From: Streptococcus parasanguinis
GTDB taxonomy: Bacteria; Bacillota; Bacilli; Lactobacillales; Streptococcaceae
Assembly: GCF_901875555.1 (NCBI RefSeq)
Contig: NZ_CABFMD010000022.1
Coordinates: 1 to 64,000, forward strand
Reading direction: 5' to 3'
DNA: 64,000 bases
The translations under genes and the position numbers were made by a program. Positions 6,932 to 17,178 of this stretch are shown in pieces (within the stretch, counting starts at the first letter, position 1; every line of letters begins with the position of its first letter). The notes beneath the pieces are model-generated. The model saw nothing but the letters and a program-made list of their open reading frames with translations, was not told the DNA's origin and searched no databases.

Positions 6932-9451
6932 ATGGCAAATTTATTAAAAACAATTATTGAAAATGATCGAGGCGAAATCAAACGCCTTGAAAAAATGGCT
7001 GATAAGGTCTTTTCTTATGAGGCCCAAATGGCAGCTTTGACGGATGACGAATTAAAAGCGAAAACAGTTGAGTTTAAGCAACGCTACCAAGATGGCGAGT
7101 CTTTGGATGATCTCTTGTACGAGGCTTTTGCAGTTGTTCGTGAAGGAGCAAAACGCGTACTTGGTTTGTTCCCATACAAGGTTCAGGTCATGGGGGGGAT
7201 CGTCCTTCACCACGGTGACGTTCCAGAGATGCGTACAGGGGAAGGAAAAACCCTGACAGCAACCATGCCTGTATACTTGAATGCCTTGTCTGGCAAAGGG
7301 GTGCACGTTGTTACCGTCAATGAATACTTGACAGAGCGGGATGCAACAGAGATGGGAGAACTGTACTCATGGCTTGGCCTTTCAGTAGGGATCAACCTTG
7401 CGGCAAAATCTCCAGCTGAGAAAAAAGAAGCTTACCTCTGTGATATCACGTACTCAACCAACTCAGAGATTGGTTTTGACTACCTGCGTGACAACATGGT
7501 TGTTCGTGCAGAAAACATGGTGCAACGTCCATTGAACTATGCCTTGGTCGATGAGGTAGACTCGATCTTGATTGACGAAGCGCGTACACCATTGATCGTT
7601 TCTGGTCAGACAGCTTCTGATACGAGCCAGCTCTACCACATGGCGGATGCTTATGTGAAGACCTTAAACGAGGATGATTACATTATCGATGTCCCATCTA
7701 AAACCATCGGTTTATCTGATTCAGGGATTGATAAGGCAGAAAGCTACTTTAAACTTGAAAACTTGTACGATATTGACAACGTAGCTTTGACTCACTTTAT
7801 CGACAACGCCCTTCGTGCCAACTACATCATGATTTTGGATATCGACTATGTGGTCAGCGAAGATCAAGAAATCTTGATCGTCGACCAATTTACAGGTCGG
7901 ACCATGGAAGGTCGTCGTTATTCAGATGGTCTCCACCAAGCGATCGAAGCTAAAGAAGGTGTTCCAGTTCAAGAGGAGACCAAAACCTCTGCATCCATTA
8001 CTTACCAAAACCTCTTCCGTATGTACAAGAAATTGTCAGGGATGACAGGAACAGGGAAAACCGAAGAAGAAGAATTTCGTGAAATTTATAACATTCGCGT
8101 CGTTCCAATTCCAACCAACCGTCCGATTGCCCGTATTGACCATCCAGACCTTCTCTACCCAAGCTTGAAATCAAAATTCAAGGCTGTTGTGGAAGATGTC
8201 AAGTCTCGTCATGAAAAAGGTCAACCAGTCCTTGTAGGTACAGTTGCCGTTGAAACCAGTGATTATCTTTCTCAATTGTTGGTTCAAGCAGGTGTTCCTC
8301 ATGAAGTTTTGAATGCGAAAAACCACTACAAAGAAGCGCAAATTATCATGAACGCTGGTCAACGTGGTGCTGTTACCATCGCGACCAACATGGCCGGACG
8401 TGGTACCGATATCAAGCTTGGTGAAGGAGTTCGCGAACTCGGTGGACTGTGTGTGATCGGGACAGAACGTCACGAAAGCCGTCGGATTGATAACCAGCTT
8501 CGTGGACGTTCAGGACGTCAAGGGGATCCAGGCGAATCCCAATTCTACTTGTCTCTTGAAGATGAGTTGATGCGTCGTTTCGGTTCTGAACGGATCAAAG
8601 CAGTGCTTGATCGCTTCAAGTTGAGCGAAGAAGAATCGGTGATCCGTTCAAACATGTTCACCCGTCAGGTAGAGGGTGCACAAAAACGGGTTGAAGGAAA
8701 CAACTACGATACCCGTAAACAAGTCCTTCAATACGATGACGTCATGCGGGAACAACGGGAAATTATCTATGCCCAACGTTATGATGTCATTACAGCTAAC
8801 CGTGACTTGGCTCCTGAGATCAAAGCAATGATCAAACGGACCATCAAACGGATTGTTGAAGGAGCCAGCCACTCAAGCAAGGAAGAACGCGTTGAAGCAA
8901 TTCTGAACTTTGCCAAATACAATTTGGTTCCGGAAGATACGATTTCTGAAAGCGATATTGAAGGAAAATCTGACAAGGAAGTTATTGATTACTTGTATGC
9001 ACGTGCAGAAGAAATCTATGCCAGCCAAGTAGCGAAATTGCGTGACGAAGAGTCTGTGCAAGAATTCCAAAAAGTTTTAATCCTTCGCGTGGTGGATAGC
9101 AAGTGGACGGACCATATCGATGCCTTGGATCAATTGCGAAATGCGGTTGGACTTCGTGGTTATGCGCAAAATAACCCAGTGGTGGAATACCAATCAGAAA
9201 GTTTCCGTATGTTTAACGATATGATCGGATCGATTGAATTTGATGTGACTCGTCTCATGATGAAAGCCCAAATTCACGAACAAGAACGTCCACGTACGGA
9301 ACACAGTATTTCAACAACTGCGACTCGCAATATTGCAGCGCAACAACAAGATATTCCAGCAGATATTGACTTATCACAAGTGAAACGCAACGATTTGTGC
9401 CCTTGTGGTTCTGGTAAGAAATTTAAAAATTGTCACGGACGTAAATTTTAA
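6932..9451 (+). CDS. secA: Preprotein translocase ATPase SecA
   Basis: SecA is the ATPase motor that pushes precursor proteins through SecYEG. At 839 residues it is the full-length housekeeping SecA, not the shorter accessory SecA2. Walker A (TGEGKT, about residue 103), the DEVD-type Walker B ([15 protein letters not shown], about 207), the [11 protein letters not shown] helicase motif and the C-terminal zinc-binding SEC-C motif [14 protein letters not shown] are all present. The N-terminal [16 protein letters not shown] is typical. DAHP synthase, acpS, alr and recG follow, the usual streptococcal order. Confidence 0.98.
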   Translation: MANLLKTIIENDRGEIKRLEKMADKVFSYEAQMAALTDDELKAKTVEFKQRYQDGESLDDLLYEAFAVVREGAKRVLGLFPYKVQVMGGIVLHHGDVPEMRTGEGKTLTATMPVYLNALSGKGVHVVTVNEYLTERDATEMGELYSWLGLSVGINLAAKSPAEKKEAYLCDITYSTNSEIGFDYLRDNMVVRAENMVQRPLNYALVDEVDSILIDEARTPLIVSGQTASDTSQLYHMADAYVKTLNEDDYIIDVPSKTIGLSDSGIDKAESYFKLENLYDIDNVALTHFIDNALRANYIMILDIDYVVSEDQEILIVDQFTGRTMEGRRYSDGLHQAIEAKEGVPVQEETKTSASITYQNLFRMYKKLSGMTGTGKTEEEEFREIYNIRVVPIPTNRPIARIDHPDLLYPSLKSKFKAVVEDVKSRHEKGQPVLVGTVAVETSDYLSQLLVQAGVPHEVLNAKNHYKEAQIIMNAGQRGAVTIATNMAGRGTDIKLGEGVRELGGLCVIGTERHESRRIDNQLRGRSGRQGDPGESQFYLSLEDELMRRFGSERIKAVLDRFKLSEEESVIRSNMFTRQVEGAQKRVEGNNYDTRKQVLQYDDVMREQREIIYAQRYDVITANRDLAPEIKAMIKRTIKRIVEGASHSSKEERVEAILNFAKYNLVPEDTISESDIEGKSDKEVIDYLYARAEEIYASQVAKLRDEESVQEFQKVLILRVVDSKWTDHIDALDQLRNAVGLRGYAQNNPVVEYQSESFRMFNDMIGSIEFDVTRLMMKAQIHEQERPRTEHSISTTATRNIAAQQQDIPADIDLSQVKRNDLCPCGSGKKFKNCHGRKF

Positions 9452-9503
9452 GTGTCCCTCTTGAGTTGAGAGAGGAAGGGGCTAGGTAGCATAAGGAGGC
9501 CGT

Positions 9504-10532
9504 ATGGTATTCGTTACGAAGAGCACTAAAATTGATGAAAAAGAAATTACGTCGCTTTACCGTTTGGAAGGCCCTGCCTTGGAGCGGAAAGAAGCGCGTG
9601 ATCGTGAGTTAGAAGCGATTATCAAAGGGGAGGACCAACGGATTCTTTTAGTGATTGGTCCTTGCTCATCTGATAATGAAGAAGCGGTTTTGGATTATGC
9701 GCATCGCTTGGCAGACTTGCAAGAGCAAGTCAAAGATCAGATTTTTATCGTCATGCGGGTCTATACGGCTAAGCCTCGAACCAATGGGGATGGCTACAAA
9801 GGATTGATGCACCAACCAGATACACATGGTGCACCAAGCTTTGTGGATGGTCTGAAAGCTGTCCGTCATCTCCATTACCGTGTGGTGACAGAGACTGGTT
9901 TGACAACGGCAGATGAATTGCTTTACCCAAGCATTCTACCTTATGTGGAGGATCTGATTTCCTATCACGCCATTGGAGCGCGCTCGGTTGAAGACCAAGA
10001 GCACCGTTTTGTGGCGAGTGGGATTGCGGCTCCGACAGGGATGAAGAATCCAACTTCAGGAAATCTTTCGGTCATGTTCAATGCGATTTATGCAGCACAA
10101 CATCCAAAAAATTTCTTGTTCAATGCCCAAGCCGTGGAAACATCTGGAAATCCTTTGGCCCATGCGATCCTTCGTGGAGGCTTGGATGCTAGTGGTAAGA
10201 ATATTCCAAACTACCATTATGAAGATTTGCTAGCGGCAGCCAAACGCTATAGCGAAATGGGCTTGCAACATCCCTTCATCCTGGTGGACACCAACCATGA
10301 CAATTCTGGCAAACAATTCGAAGAGCAAGTGCGCATTGTGAGAGAAACCATGATGAACCGTGCTTGGAACAAGGAGTTAGCTTCCTTGGTTCGTGGTTTC
10401 ATGATTGAATCCTATCTTGAAGATGGTCGTCAAAATGAACCGGTAGTTTATGGTCAATCCATCACAGACCCTTGCCTAGGATGGGAAAAGACAGAGGCTT
10501 TGGTCAAAGAAATAGCAAGCATGAATAAGTAA
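9504..10532 (+). CDS. aroG: 3-deoxy-7-phosphoheptulonate (DAHP) synthase
   Basis: This enzyme condenses phosphoenolpyruvate and erythrose-4-phosphate, the first step of the shikimate pathway to aromatic amino acids. It is a 342-residue class I (AroAI-alpha) enzyme with the motifs LVIGPCSSDN, VMRVYTAKPRTNGDGYKG, GARSVEDQEHR, GMKNPTSG and LVDTNHDNSGK. ATG 9504 has AAGGAGG 4 bases upstream. Streptococci often carry two tandem copies at this point; only one is present here. No T-box or trp-type leader is visible in the 50-base gap after secA. Confidence 0.95.
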   Translation: MVFVTKSTKIDEKEITSLYRLEGPALERKEARDRELEAIIKGEDQRILLVIGPCSSDNEEAVLDYAHRLADLQEQVKDQIFIVMRVYTAKPRTNGDGYKGLMHQPDTHGAPSFVDGLKAVRHLHYRVVTETGLTTADELLYPSILPYVEDLISYHAIGARSVEDQEHRFVASGIAAPTGMKNPTSGNLSVMFNAIYAAQHPKNFLFNAQAVETSGNPLAHAILRGGLDASGKNIPNYHYEDLLAAAKRYSEMGLQHPFILVDTNHDNSGKQFEEQVRIVRETMMNRAWNKELASLVRGFMIESYLEDGRQNEPVVYGQSITDPCLGWEKTEALVKEIASMNK

Positions 10533-10538
10533 AAGGCA

Positions 10539-10576
10539 GGGGCGGAAGGAGTGATTCTTTAGCCCCTTCTCTTTTA
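10539..10576 (+). terminator. Probable terminator after DAHP synthase
   Basis: GGGGC pairs with GCCCC, with a weaker AAGGA/ATTCTT inner stem, followed by a T-rich but interrupted tail. Confidence 0.5.
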
Positions 10577-10618
10577 TCAGTTAGACGATACTGAAACGAT
10601 AAATAAGGATAAAACAAG

Positions 10619-10984
10619 ATGATCAAAGGACATGGTATCGATATCGAATCGATCGCTGCGATTGAAAAAGCCTATCAAAAGAATACCCGATTCGCTGAAA
10701 AAGTCTTAACTGAGGCTGAGCGAGAGCGCTTTGAGGAATTGTCTGGTAAACGGAAAATGGAATATTTAACGGGCCGATGGTCCGCCAAAGAAGCCTTTTC
10801 AAAGGCAATGGGAACAGGGATTGGACCAGTTGGTTTTCAAGATTTAGAAATTTTAAATGATGCCCACGGAGCACCCTATTTTTCCAAGTCTCCTTTTTCT
10901 GGAAAGGTATGGATTTCGATCAGTCATAAGGGAGACCTAGTGTCGACCAGCGTCATTTTGGAGGAAGTAGATGAAAGCAAGTAA
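10619..10984 (+). CDS. acpS: Holo-[acyl-carrier-protein] synthase
   Basis: AcpS moves the 4'-phosphopantetheine arm from coenzyme A to acyl carrier protein, activating fatty-acid synthesis. It has 121 residues, normal for the trimeric AcpS type. The magnesium and CoA motif GHGIDIESI and the catalytic [14 protein letters not shown] are present. Its end overlaps alr by 14 bases in another frame, so the two are translationally coupled. Confidence 0.96.
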   Translation: MIKGHGIDIESIAAIEKAYQKNTRFAEKVLTEAERERFEELSGKRKMEYLTGRWSAKEAFSKAMGTGIGPVGFQDLEILNDAHGAPYFSKSPFSGKVWISISHKGDLVSTSVILEEVDESK

Positions 10985-12083
10985 ACATAGACCAACAGTT
11001 GCAACAGTCGATTTGAATGCCATTTCCTTTAATGTGCAGCAAGTCAGTCGGCATATTCCAAGCCAAACTTTAACATATGCAGTGGTGAAGGCCAATGCTT
11101 ATGGCCATGGAGTGGCAGCTGTGACGAAGAAATTGGCGGCTCAAGTGGATGGCTTTTGCGTGTCCAATATGGATGAGGCCCTTGAAATCCGTGAAGAGGG
11201 CTTAGACCACCCCATTTTAATTTTAGGAGTGGTCCCAACTGAAACAGTTGATTTAGCTAAAAAGTATGACATCAGATTAACGGTGGCCAGCCTTGCTTGG
11301 TTGAAGCACTTATTGGCAGAAGAGCCAGATTTTTCAGGATTAAAAGTCCATATCAAGGTAGATTCAGGAATGGGGCGGATTGGATTCCGAAAAATCGAAG
11401 AGATCAAAGAGGCAGAAGGCATCCTCTTAGCAGCTGGAGCTGAAATCGAAGGGATCTTTACCCATTTTGCGACAGCAGATGAAGCAGATGATCGAAAATT
11501 TCAAGCGCAATACCATTTTTTCAAAGAAGTATTGGCTACTCTTGAAACCCTTCCTCCGATTGTCCATGCTAGTAATTCAGCCACCTCTTTGTGGCATGCG
11601 GATACGATTTTCACAGCTGTACGCCTAGGAGATGTCATGTACGGTTTGAATCCGAGTGGTTCTGTGCTTGCCTTGCCTTATGAAATCAAGCCAGCCTTGA
11701 GTTTAGTGAGTGAGTTGGTCCACGTGAAGCAGTTAGAAGCGGGTCAAGATATTGGCTACGGGGCTACCTATACGACGGATGATGCCCAATGGATTGGGAC
11801 GATTCCCATTGGCTATGCGGATGGCTGGATCCGGGAAATGCAAAATTTCCACGTGCTGATCAAGGGTGAGTACTGTCCCATTGTTGGCCGAGTTTCGATG
11901 GACCAGGTGACGGTTCGCCTGCCACATGAATTTCCTTTGGGAACCAAAGTTACCTTGATTGGACGAGATGGCGAGAAGGAAATTACGGCAACTGAGGTTG
12001 CGGACTACCGTGGCACCATTAATTACGAAGTGGTTTGTCTCTTGAGTGACCGGATCCCTCGTGACTATACAGGTGAAGAATAA
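10971..12083 (+). CDS. alr: Alanine racemase
   Basis: Alr is a PLP enzyme that makes D-alanine for peptidoglycan and for lipoteichoic acid D-alanylation. It has 370 residues. The PLP lysine is K40 in [10 protein letters not shown], and the second catalytic base is the tyrosine in [10 protein letters not shown] (about residue 264). MGRIGFR and RVSMDQ are further family motifs. The ribosome binding site GGAGG lies inside the end of acpS. A clear terminator follows. Confidence 0.97.
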   Translation: MKASKHRPTVATVDLNAISFNVQQVSRHIPSQTLTYAVVKANAYGHGVAAVTKKLAAQVDGFCVSNMDEALEIREEGLDHPILILGVVPTETVDLAKKYDIRLTVASLAWLKHLLAEEPDFSGLKVHIKVDSGMGRIGFRKIEEIKEAEGILLAAGAEIEGIFTHFATADEADDRKFQAQYHFFKEVLATLETLPPIVHASNSATSLWHADTIFTAVRLGDVMYGLNPSGSVLALPYEIKPALSLVSELVHVKQLEAGQDIGYGATYTTDDAQWIGTIPIGYADGWIREMQNFHVLIKGEYCPIVGRVSMDQVTVRLPHEFPLGTKVTLIGRDGEKEITATEVADYRGTINYEVVCLLSDRIPRDYTGEE

Positions 12084-12086
12084 GAA

Positions 12087-12124
12087 AAAGCAGGTGGAAC
12101 TTTCCCAGGAGGACCTGCTTTTTT
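12087..12124 (+). terminator. Terminator after alr
   Basis: AAGCAGGT pairs with ACCTGCTT, followed by a run of T. Confidence 0.85.
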
Positions 12125-12143
12125 ATCAAAGAAAGGAGGAGCA

Positions 12144-14159
12144 ATGAATTTACACCAACCCTTATCCGTACTGCCTGGTATTGGCCCAAAATCAGCGGAA
12201 AAATTTAAAAAATTAGGGATTGAAACCTTAGAAGACCTACTCTTGTATTTCCCTTTTCGCTATGAAGATTTCAAAACACGTAATGTTTTAGAGTTGGAAG
12301 ATGGGGAAAAAGCAGTCATCTCTGGTGTGGTAGCCACACCAGCCAATGTTCAATATTATGGCTACAAGCGAAATCGCTTGCGCTTTTCGATCAAACAAGG
12401 GGACCAGGTCATAGCGGTTAATTTTTTCAACCAACCTTACCTAGCAGACAAAATCGAAGTCCAGCAGACCGTGGCGATTTTTGGGAAATGGGATAAGGCC
12501 AAAGGCAGTTTGACGGGAATGAAACTTCTGGCTCAGGTGGAAGATGATTTGCAACCGGTCTATCGAGTGATGCAAGGAGTCAGCCAAAATAGCCTGGTAA
12601 AGTTAATCAAAATAGCATTTGATCAGGGCTTGGACCAACTCTTAGAAGAAAATTTGCCCCAAGTTTTGCGGGATCGTTATCAGCTGTTGTCTCGCTCGAA
12701 TGCAGTGCGAGCGATGCATTTTCCTAAGGACTTGGCAGATTATAAACAAGCCCTTCGGCGGGTGAAATTTGAAGAACTCCTCTTTTTCCAGTTGCAGCTC
12801 CAAGTGCTAAAAGAAGAAAATCATGATGCCAGTCAAGGAATTTCCTTGGCTTGGAATCCAGAAAAATTAGCAGAACGAAAAAAACAGCTTCCTTTTGAGC
12901 TGACACAAGCTCAAGAAAAAAGCTTACATGAAATCTTGACAGATATGGCTTCCCCATACTATATGAATCGTTTGCTACAAGGAGATGTAGGAAGTGGCAA
13001 GACAGTCGTGGCCGGTCTTGCCATGTATGCAGCTTTAAGCGCTGGGAAGCAAGCTGCCTTGATGGTTCCGACGGAGATTTTGGCAGAGCAGCACAAGGAA
13101 AGCTTGCAAAATCTTTTTCCGGATTTGCCAATTGCTCTTCTAACGGGAGGATTAAAGGCAGCTGAGAAACGAGAAGTCTTAGAAGAGATCGCTTCTGGCA
13201 AGGCCCAACTGATTGTGGGAACACATGCCTTGATCCAAGAAGGAGTTCACTACCAAGATCTTGGCTTGGTCATTATTGATGAGCAGCACCGTTTTGGAGT
13301 TGCCCAACGTCGCATCCTCCGAGAAAAAGGACAAAACCCAGATGTTCTGATGATGACGGCGACTCCTATCCCCCGGACTTTGGCCATTACAGCCTTCGGG
13401 GATATGGATGTGTCGATTATTGACCAGATGCCTGCTGGACGAAAGGAGATCATTACGCGTTGGGTCAAGCATGAACAGTTAGAAGTGGTCCTCGATTGGT
13501 TGGTCAAAGAGCTTGGCAAAGGTTCTCAAGCCTACTTTATCTCTCCCTTGATCGAGGAGTCAGAAGCGCTAGATCTAAAAAACGCCCTTGCACTTCAAGA
13601 GGAGTTGGAAGCCTTCTTTGGTCAGCGGGCGCGCGTTTCTCTTCTTCATGGGAAGATGAAAAGTGAGGAAAAAGAGACTATCATGCAGGCCTTTAAAGAG
13701 CACCAAGTTGATGTTCTAGTATCCACGACCGTCATTGAAGTAGGAGTCAATGTGCCTAATGCTACTGTCATGGTCATCATGGATGCAGATCGGTTTGGCC
13801 TTAGTCAACTCCATCAGCTTCGAGGCCGTGTTGGTCGCGGAAATAAGCAATCCTATGCTATTCTAGTGGCCAATCCTAAAACAGATAGTGGCAAACAGCG
13901 CATGAAAATCATGACCGAGACGACCAATGGGTTTGTGCTGGCAGAGGAAGATTTGAAAATGCGGGGTTCAGGTGAAATTTTTGGAACCCGTCAATCAGGA
14001 ATTCCAGAATTTCAGGTAGCCGATTTAGTAGAAGATTATCCCATTCTTGAAGAAGCGCGGAAAGTCGCTAGCCAGATCGTAACGACGCCAAATTGGCGAG
14101 AACACCCAGACTGGCATTTGCTCTCGCTTTATCTGGAGAAACAAGAACATTTAGATTAG
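12144..14159 (+). CDS. recG: ATP-dependent DNA helicase RecG
   Basis: RecG is a branch-migrating helicase that remodels stalled replication forks and Holliday junctions. The 671-residue protein has the N-terminal wedge/OB domain (LPGIGPKSAEKFKKLGI at the start), Walker A GDVGSGKT (about residue 282), the DEQH box in IIDEQHRFG (about 377), TATPIPRTLAI and the C-terminal QLRGRVGRG. ATG 12144 follows AAAGGAGG. The gene overlaps no neighbour and ends at a shared terminator. Confidence 0.97.
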   Translation: MNLHQPLSVLPGIGPKSAEKFKKLGIETLEDLLLYFPFRYEDFKTRNVLELEDGEKAVISGVVATPANVQYYGYKRNRLRFSIKQGDQVIAVNFFNQPYLADKIEVQQTVAIFGKWDKAKGSLTGMKLLAQVEDDLQPVYRVMQGVSQNSLVKLIKIAFDQGLDQLLEENLPQVLRDRYQLLSRSNAVRAMHFPKDLADYKQALRRVKFEELLFFQLQLQVLKEENHDASQGISLAWNPEKLAERKKQLPFELTQAQEKSLHEILTDMASPYYMNRLLQGDVGSGKTVVAGLAMYAALSAGKQAALMVPTEILAEQHKESLQNLFPDLPIALLTGGLKAAEKREVLEEIASGKAQLIVGTHALIQEGVHYQDLGLVIIDEQHRFGVAQRRILREKGQNPDVLMMTATPIPRTLAITAFGDMDVSIIDQMPAGRKEIITRWVKHEQLEVVLDWLVKELGKGSQAYFISPLIEESEALDLKNALALQEELEAFFGQRARVSLLHGKMKSEEKETIMQAFKEHQVDVLVSTTVIEVGVNVPNATVMVIMDADRFGLSQLHQLRGRVGRGNKQSYAILVANPKTDSGKQRMKIMTETTNGFVLAEEDLKMRGSGEIFGTRQSGIPEFQVADLVEDYPILEEARKVASQIVTTPNWREHPDWHLLSLYLEKQEHLD

Positions 14160-14164
14160 ATCAT

Positions 14165-14213
14165 AAAAAGTGAGTAGAGTGGAAATTCTTTGGTTTCCAC
14201 TTTACTCACTTTT
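14165..14213. terminator. Bidirectional terminator between recG and ansA
   Basis: AAAAAGTGAGTA(G)AGTGGAAA pairs with TTTCCACTTTACTCACTTTT. It has A/T runs on both sides and separates two convergent genes, so it can serve both. Confidence 0.9.
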
Positions 14214-14245
14214 AAGATGGCATTTTACGCCCTTTGTATCTGATA

Positions 14246-15208
14246 CTACCCTTCGATATATTCTTTGAGTTCTTGTCCTTTGAGGCCGGCATTGAGGGCG
14301 ATGAGGAGTTTGATACGTGCTTTGGGGGCGTTCAATTCTTTGATAAAGAAGACGCCTGATTGGTGGAGTTGGACACCGCCTCCGTCGTAGGCATAAACGG
14401 GTTCAGCGATACCATTGAAACAGCGTGACACTAAAGCGATTGGGAGCCCTGCATCCATGAATTCTTGGAGTTTATGGGCTGTTTCTTTGGGAATATTTCC
14501 AGCTCCAAAGGCTTCGATAATAAGGCCGTCCAGTTTAGCTAGATCCAGCATATCCAATAAGTCTGTTTTCATTCCTGCATATGTCGAAATAATGGGAATA
14601 AAACCTTCGATCTTGTCGAGATCAAAGCGAACTCGAGGCTCTGCCGTCTTGAAAAATAGAATTTCTTTTTTCATAACTAAGCCGAGTGGCCCGTGTGTCG
14701 GTGTCTGAAAGGTGCTGACGTTGGTGGTGTGCGTTTTGGTCACATATTTAGCTGCATGAATTTCATCGTTCATCACCACTAAAACACCTTTGTCCTGTGC
14801 CTTGGGATCAGCTGCCACTCGAAGGGCGGTTAAGAAATTATAGATGCCATCGCTTCCAAGTTCATTGGAACTTCGCATAGCACCTGTAATGACCACAGCG
14901 ATCTCTGGTAACTCCATGGTATCCAAGAAATAAGCCGTTTCTTCCAGCGTATCTGTCCCATGGGTGATGACGATGCCGTCGTAGTTGTGGGCTTCCTCTT
15001 TGATTTTTTGATATAGGGCTAACATGTGACGAGGAGTCATTTGAGGGCTAGGAAGGTTGAAAAAGTCCTCTGAGGTGACTGCAATCCCTTCAATTGGTGA
15101 AGTGACTTGGGTCATAGGATTGACTTCATTGGTAATCACTGCCCCAGAGTCATCCGCAGCCATCGAAATGGTTCCACCTGTATGGAGTGCTAAAATTTTC
15201 TTAAACAT
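14246..15208 (-). CDS. ansA: L-asparaginase, type I
   Basis: This cytoplasmic asparaginase hydrolyses asparagine to aspartate and ammonia. The 320-residue protein shows both catalytic threonine motifs, LHTGGTISMA near the N-terminus and VITHGTDTLEETAYFL near residue 85. No signal peptide is seen. ATG 15208 is preceded by AAGGAG on the minus strand; a longer open frame would run into the divergent HAD gene. It shares its upstream region (about 65 bases) with that gene. Confidence 0.93.
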   Translation of the reverse strand: MFKKILALHTGGTISMAADDSGAVITNEVNPMTQVTSPIEGIAVTSEDFFNLPSPQMTPRHMLALYQKIKEEAHNYDGIVITHGTDTLEETAYFLDTMELPEIAVVITGAMRSSNELGSDGIYNFLTALRVAADPKAQDKGVLVVMNDEIHAAKYVTKTHTTNVSTFQTPTHGPLGLVMKKEILFFKTAEPRVRFDLDKIEGFIPIISTYAGMKTDLLDMLDLAKLDGLIIEAFGAGNIPKETAHKLQEFMDAGLPIALVSRCFNGIAEPVYAYDGGGVQLHQSGVFFIKELNAPKARIKLLIALNAGLKGQELKEYIEG

Positions 15209-15272
15209 GTGAAGCTCCTTGGAATATGTGATATAATTTATTTTAACATAAAAAGAAAGAAACAGTAGAGAG

Positions 15273-16673
15273 ATGGAAATAAAAGCAGTCTTTTTTGATA
15301 TTGATGGGACCTTGGTTAATGACAGCCGAGCGGTCTTGAAATCAACAGAAAAAGCCATTCAATCCTTAAAAGAAGAAGGAATTTATGTTGGACTTGCGAC
15401 TGGTCGAGGTCCAGCCTTTGTTCAACCGTTTATGGAGCGCTATGGCTTTGATTTTGCAGTGACTTTTAATGGTCAATATATCTTTACCCAGGACCGTGTG
15501 CTGTTTACGAGTCCAATTGATAAAAAAAGCCTGCATCAGTTAATCGACTATGCTCACGAACACCGTAAAGAAATTGCTCTCGGGACCAAGGACGGGGTGT
15601 TTGGCTCTCGGATTATGAGCTTTGGGATGAGTCCTATTTCGATTTGGTCTAGCCGCTTTGTTCCGCGAAAAATGGCCCGTACAGTGAGTCGAGGATTTAA
15701 CAAAGTGGTGAGTAAAGTAGTTCCTCAAGATCAAAAGCATCTCTATACGATAGCTCAAGAACCAATCTATCAAGTATTGATTTTATCAAGTCCTGAAGAG
15801 ACGGCAAAGATTGAAAAAGAATTTCCTCATCTAAAATTCACACGTTCCAGTCCGTTTGCTGCAGATGTCCTCAACCCAGGGATTTCTAAACTAGAAGGGA
15901 TTCGCATCGTTGGTCAGGAATATGGCTTTGACATCGATGAGGTCATGGCTTTTGGTGATTCGGACAATGATTTAGAGATGCTTTCAGGTGTTGGCTTGTC
16001 CATTGCCATGGGGAATGGGACCACAAGCGTCAAAGCGATTGCCAAGCATACAACGACCAGTAATGACAAGGATGGTATTGAAAAGGCCTTGCAACATTTT
16101 GGAATTCTCTCTGGGAAAGAACTCTTTCTTTCTAAAGACGATCATTTCAATAAGGTCAAGACCTTCCATGGCGTGATGGATGGGGCAACTCAGGAAAAAC
16201 CAGTTGTCTGGCAACCTCAGGATGCCCTCTATCGGACCATGTTTAAGCAAGAAGAGCTGGTGGAATTTATCCGAGCAGCTAGTAGCAGTGAGGAAGAGTT
16301 TGACCGCTCGGTGGTGGCCCTTCATGAAGCGATTGAAACGGCTGCTGCCAAGGTTCGTAGCAAGCATCCAGCTGAAATTTCTATGACAGGGCAAGTGGAT
16401 GCCTTGATCGACACGCTGTACCTGACTTATGGTAGCTTTGTTCTAATGGGAGTTGACCCAGAAGAGGTCTTTGAGATTGTTCACCGTGCCAACATGGGTA
16501 AGATTTTCCCAGATGGCAAGGCCCACTTTGATCCGGTAACTCACAAGATTTTAAAACCAGATGATTGGGAAGAAAAATATGCCCCAGAACCTGCTATTGA
16601 AAAGGAACTGGAGCGCCAACTAAAGGCCTACGAAAAACACGCCAAACAAAAAGAAACACCAACAGACAATTAA
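15273..16673 (+). CDS. Cof-type HAD phosphatase fused to MazG-like NTP pyrophosphohydrolase domain
   Basis: The N-terminal half (about residues 1-275) is a Cof/HAD-IIB phosphatase: DIDGTL with the nucleophile Asp, LATGRG, and FGDSDNDLEML for the metal site. The C-terminal third (about 310-440) is unlike HAD proteins. It has the pattern of an all-alpha MazG-like nucleotide pyrophosphohydrolase, with ALHEAIETAA, VDALIDTLYLTYGSFVLMGV and the characteristic VHRANMGKI. The two parts are in one uninterrupted frame of 466 residues. A reasonable inference is a bifunctional enzyme that clears or trims nucleotides, but the substrate is unknown. It is divergent from ansA. Confidence 0.82.
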   Translation: MEIKAVFFDIDGTLVNDSRAVLKSTEKAIQSLKEEGIYVGLATGRGPAFVQPFMERYGFDFAVTFNGQYIFTQDRVLFTSPIDKKSLHQLIDYAHEHRKEIALGTKDGVFGSRIMSFGMSPISIWSSRFVPRKMARTVSRGFNKVVSKVVPQDQKHLYTIAQEPIYQVLILSSPEETAKIEKEFPHLKFTRSSPFAADVLNPGISKLEGIRIVGQEYGFDIDEVMAFGDSDNDLEMLSGVGLSIAMGNGTTSVKAIAKHTTTSNDKDGIEKALQHFGILSGKELFLSKDDHFNKVKTFHGVMDGATQEKPVVWQPQDALYRTMFKQEELVEFIRAASSSEEEFDRSVVALHEAIETAAAKVRSKHPAEISMTGQVDALIDTLYLTYGSFVLMGVDPEEVFEIVHRANMGKIFPDGKAHFDPVTHKILKPDDWEEKYAPEPAIEKELERQLKAYEKHAKQKETPTDN

Positions 16674-16831
16674 AAAACTCTAACAGATACCATTAAAGTC
16701 TTATTCCTAAGAGTTTTTGCTATATGCTATACAATTTCTAAAAAGGAAATTTCTTATTGTCTACATAAAGCAAGCTAGGTGATGAAGAAAAAATTAAACG
16801 AAGATATTCTATTAGGCTCATTCAAAAGTAT

Positions 16832-16976
16832 ACTGAAACTTTCCGTCGTGAGAAAAGTGCCTGAAACAATAAAGATTCAGGCACTTAGAATTATTGAGAC
16901 CTTAGGCTCAATAATTAGTCATGGAACTTCGAAGAAGTTCGCTGACGTCCGTACTCACCTAAGGAAAGTTTCTAAG
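16832..16976 (+). repeat. Repeat family B, copy 2
   Basis: Forward orientation. The terminal inverted repeats are GAAACTTTCCGTCGTGAG and CTCACCTAAGGAAAGTTTC. The internal hairpins are AGTGCCTGAA...TTCAGGCACT and AATTATTGAG...CTCAATAATT. It stands 15 bases from repeat A copy 2, forming a B/A composite also seen, inverted, at 56490-56850. Confidence 0.88.
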
Positions 16977-16991
16977 AAAAGTTTATCTTTA

Positions 16992-17177
16992 AAAAAGAGG
17001 CTGGGACAAAAGTCCTAGCCTCTCAATTGTCTTTGGATTGTCGAGCAAGACGCAGTGGTTGAGTGGGCTCTACTACGCTGATTTCATCAGCTTTTACAGC
17101 CCTACTCAACTGTGCGGAGGTGGGACGACGAAATCGAATTCTAAAGAATGACCGATTTCTGTCCCACTCTCTTTTTA
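16992..17177 (-). repeat. Repeat family A, copy 2
   Basis: Reverse orientation. It starts with GAGGCTGGGACAAAAGTCC and ends GTCCCACTCTC. All three hairpins are kept, including GTTGAGTGGGCT...AGCCCTACTCAAC. It reaches to the stop codon of the universal stress protein gene and could end its transcript. Confidence 0.88.
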
Positions 17178-17178
17178 G

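Noticed and set aside
6932..9451. Accessory SecA2 as the identity of this gene, given the GtfA/GtfB-like cluster nearby
   Set aside because: The 839-residue length, the zinc-binding C-terminus and the neighbours acpS-alr-recG identify the housekeeping SecA.
12724..13224. Minus-strand frame of 166 codons
   Set aside because: It is antisense to the helicase core of recG, with no plausible motif or start.
16779..17018. Open frame of 79 codons
   Set aside because: It lies almost wholly inside repeat B copy 2; other copies do not keep this frame.
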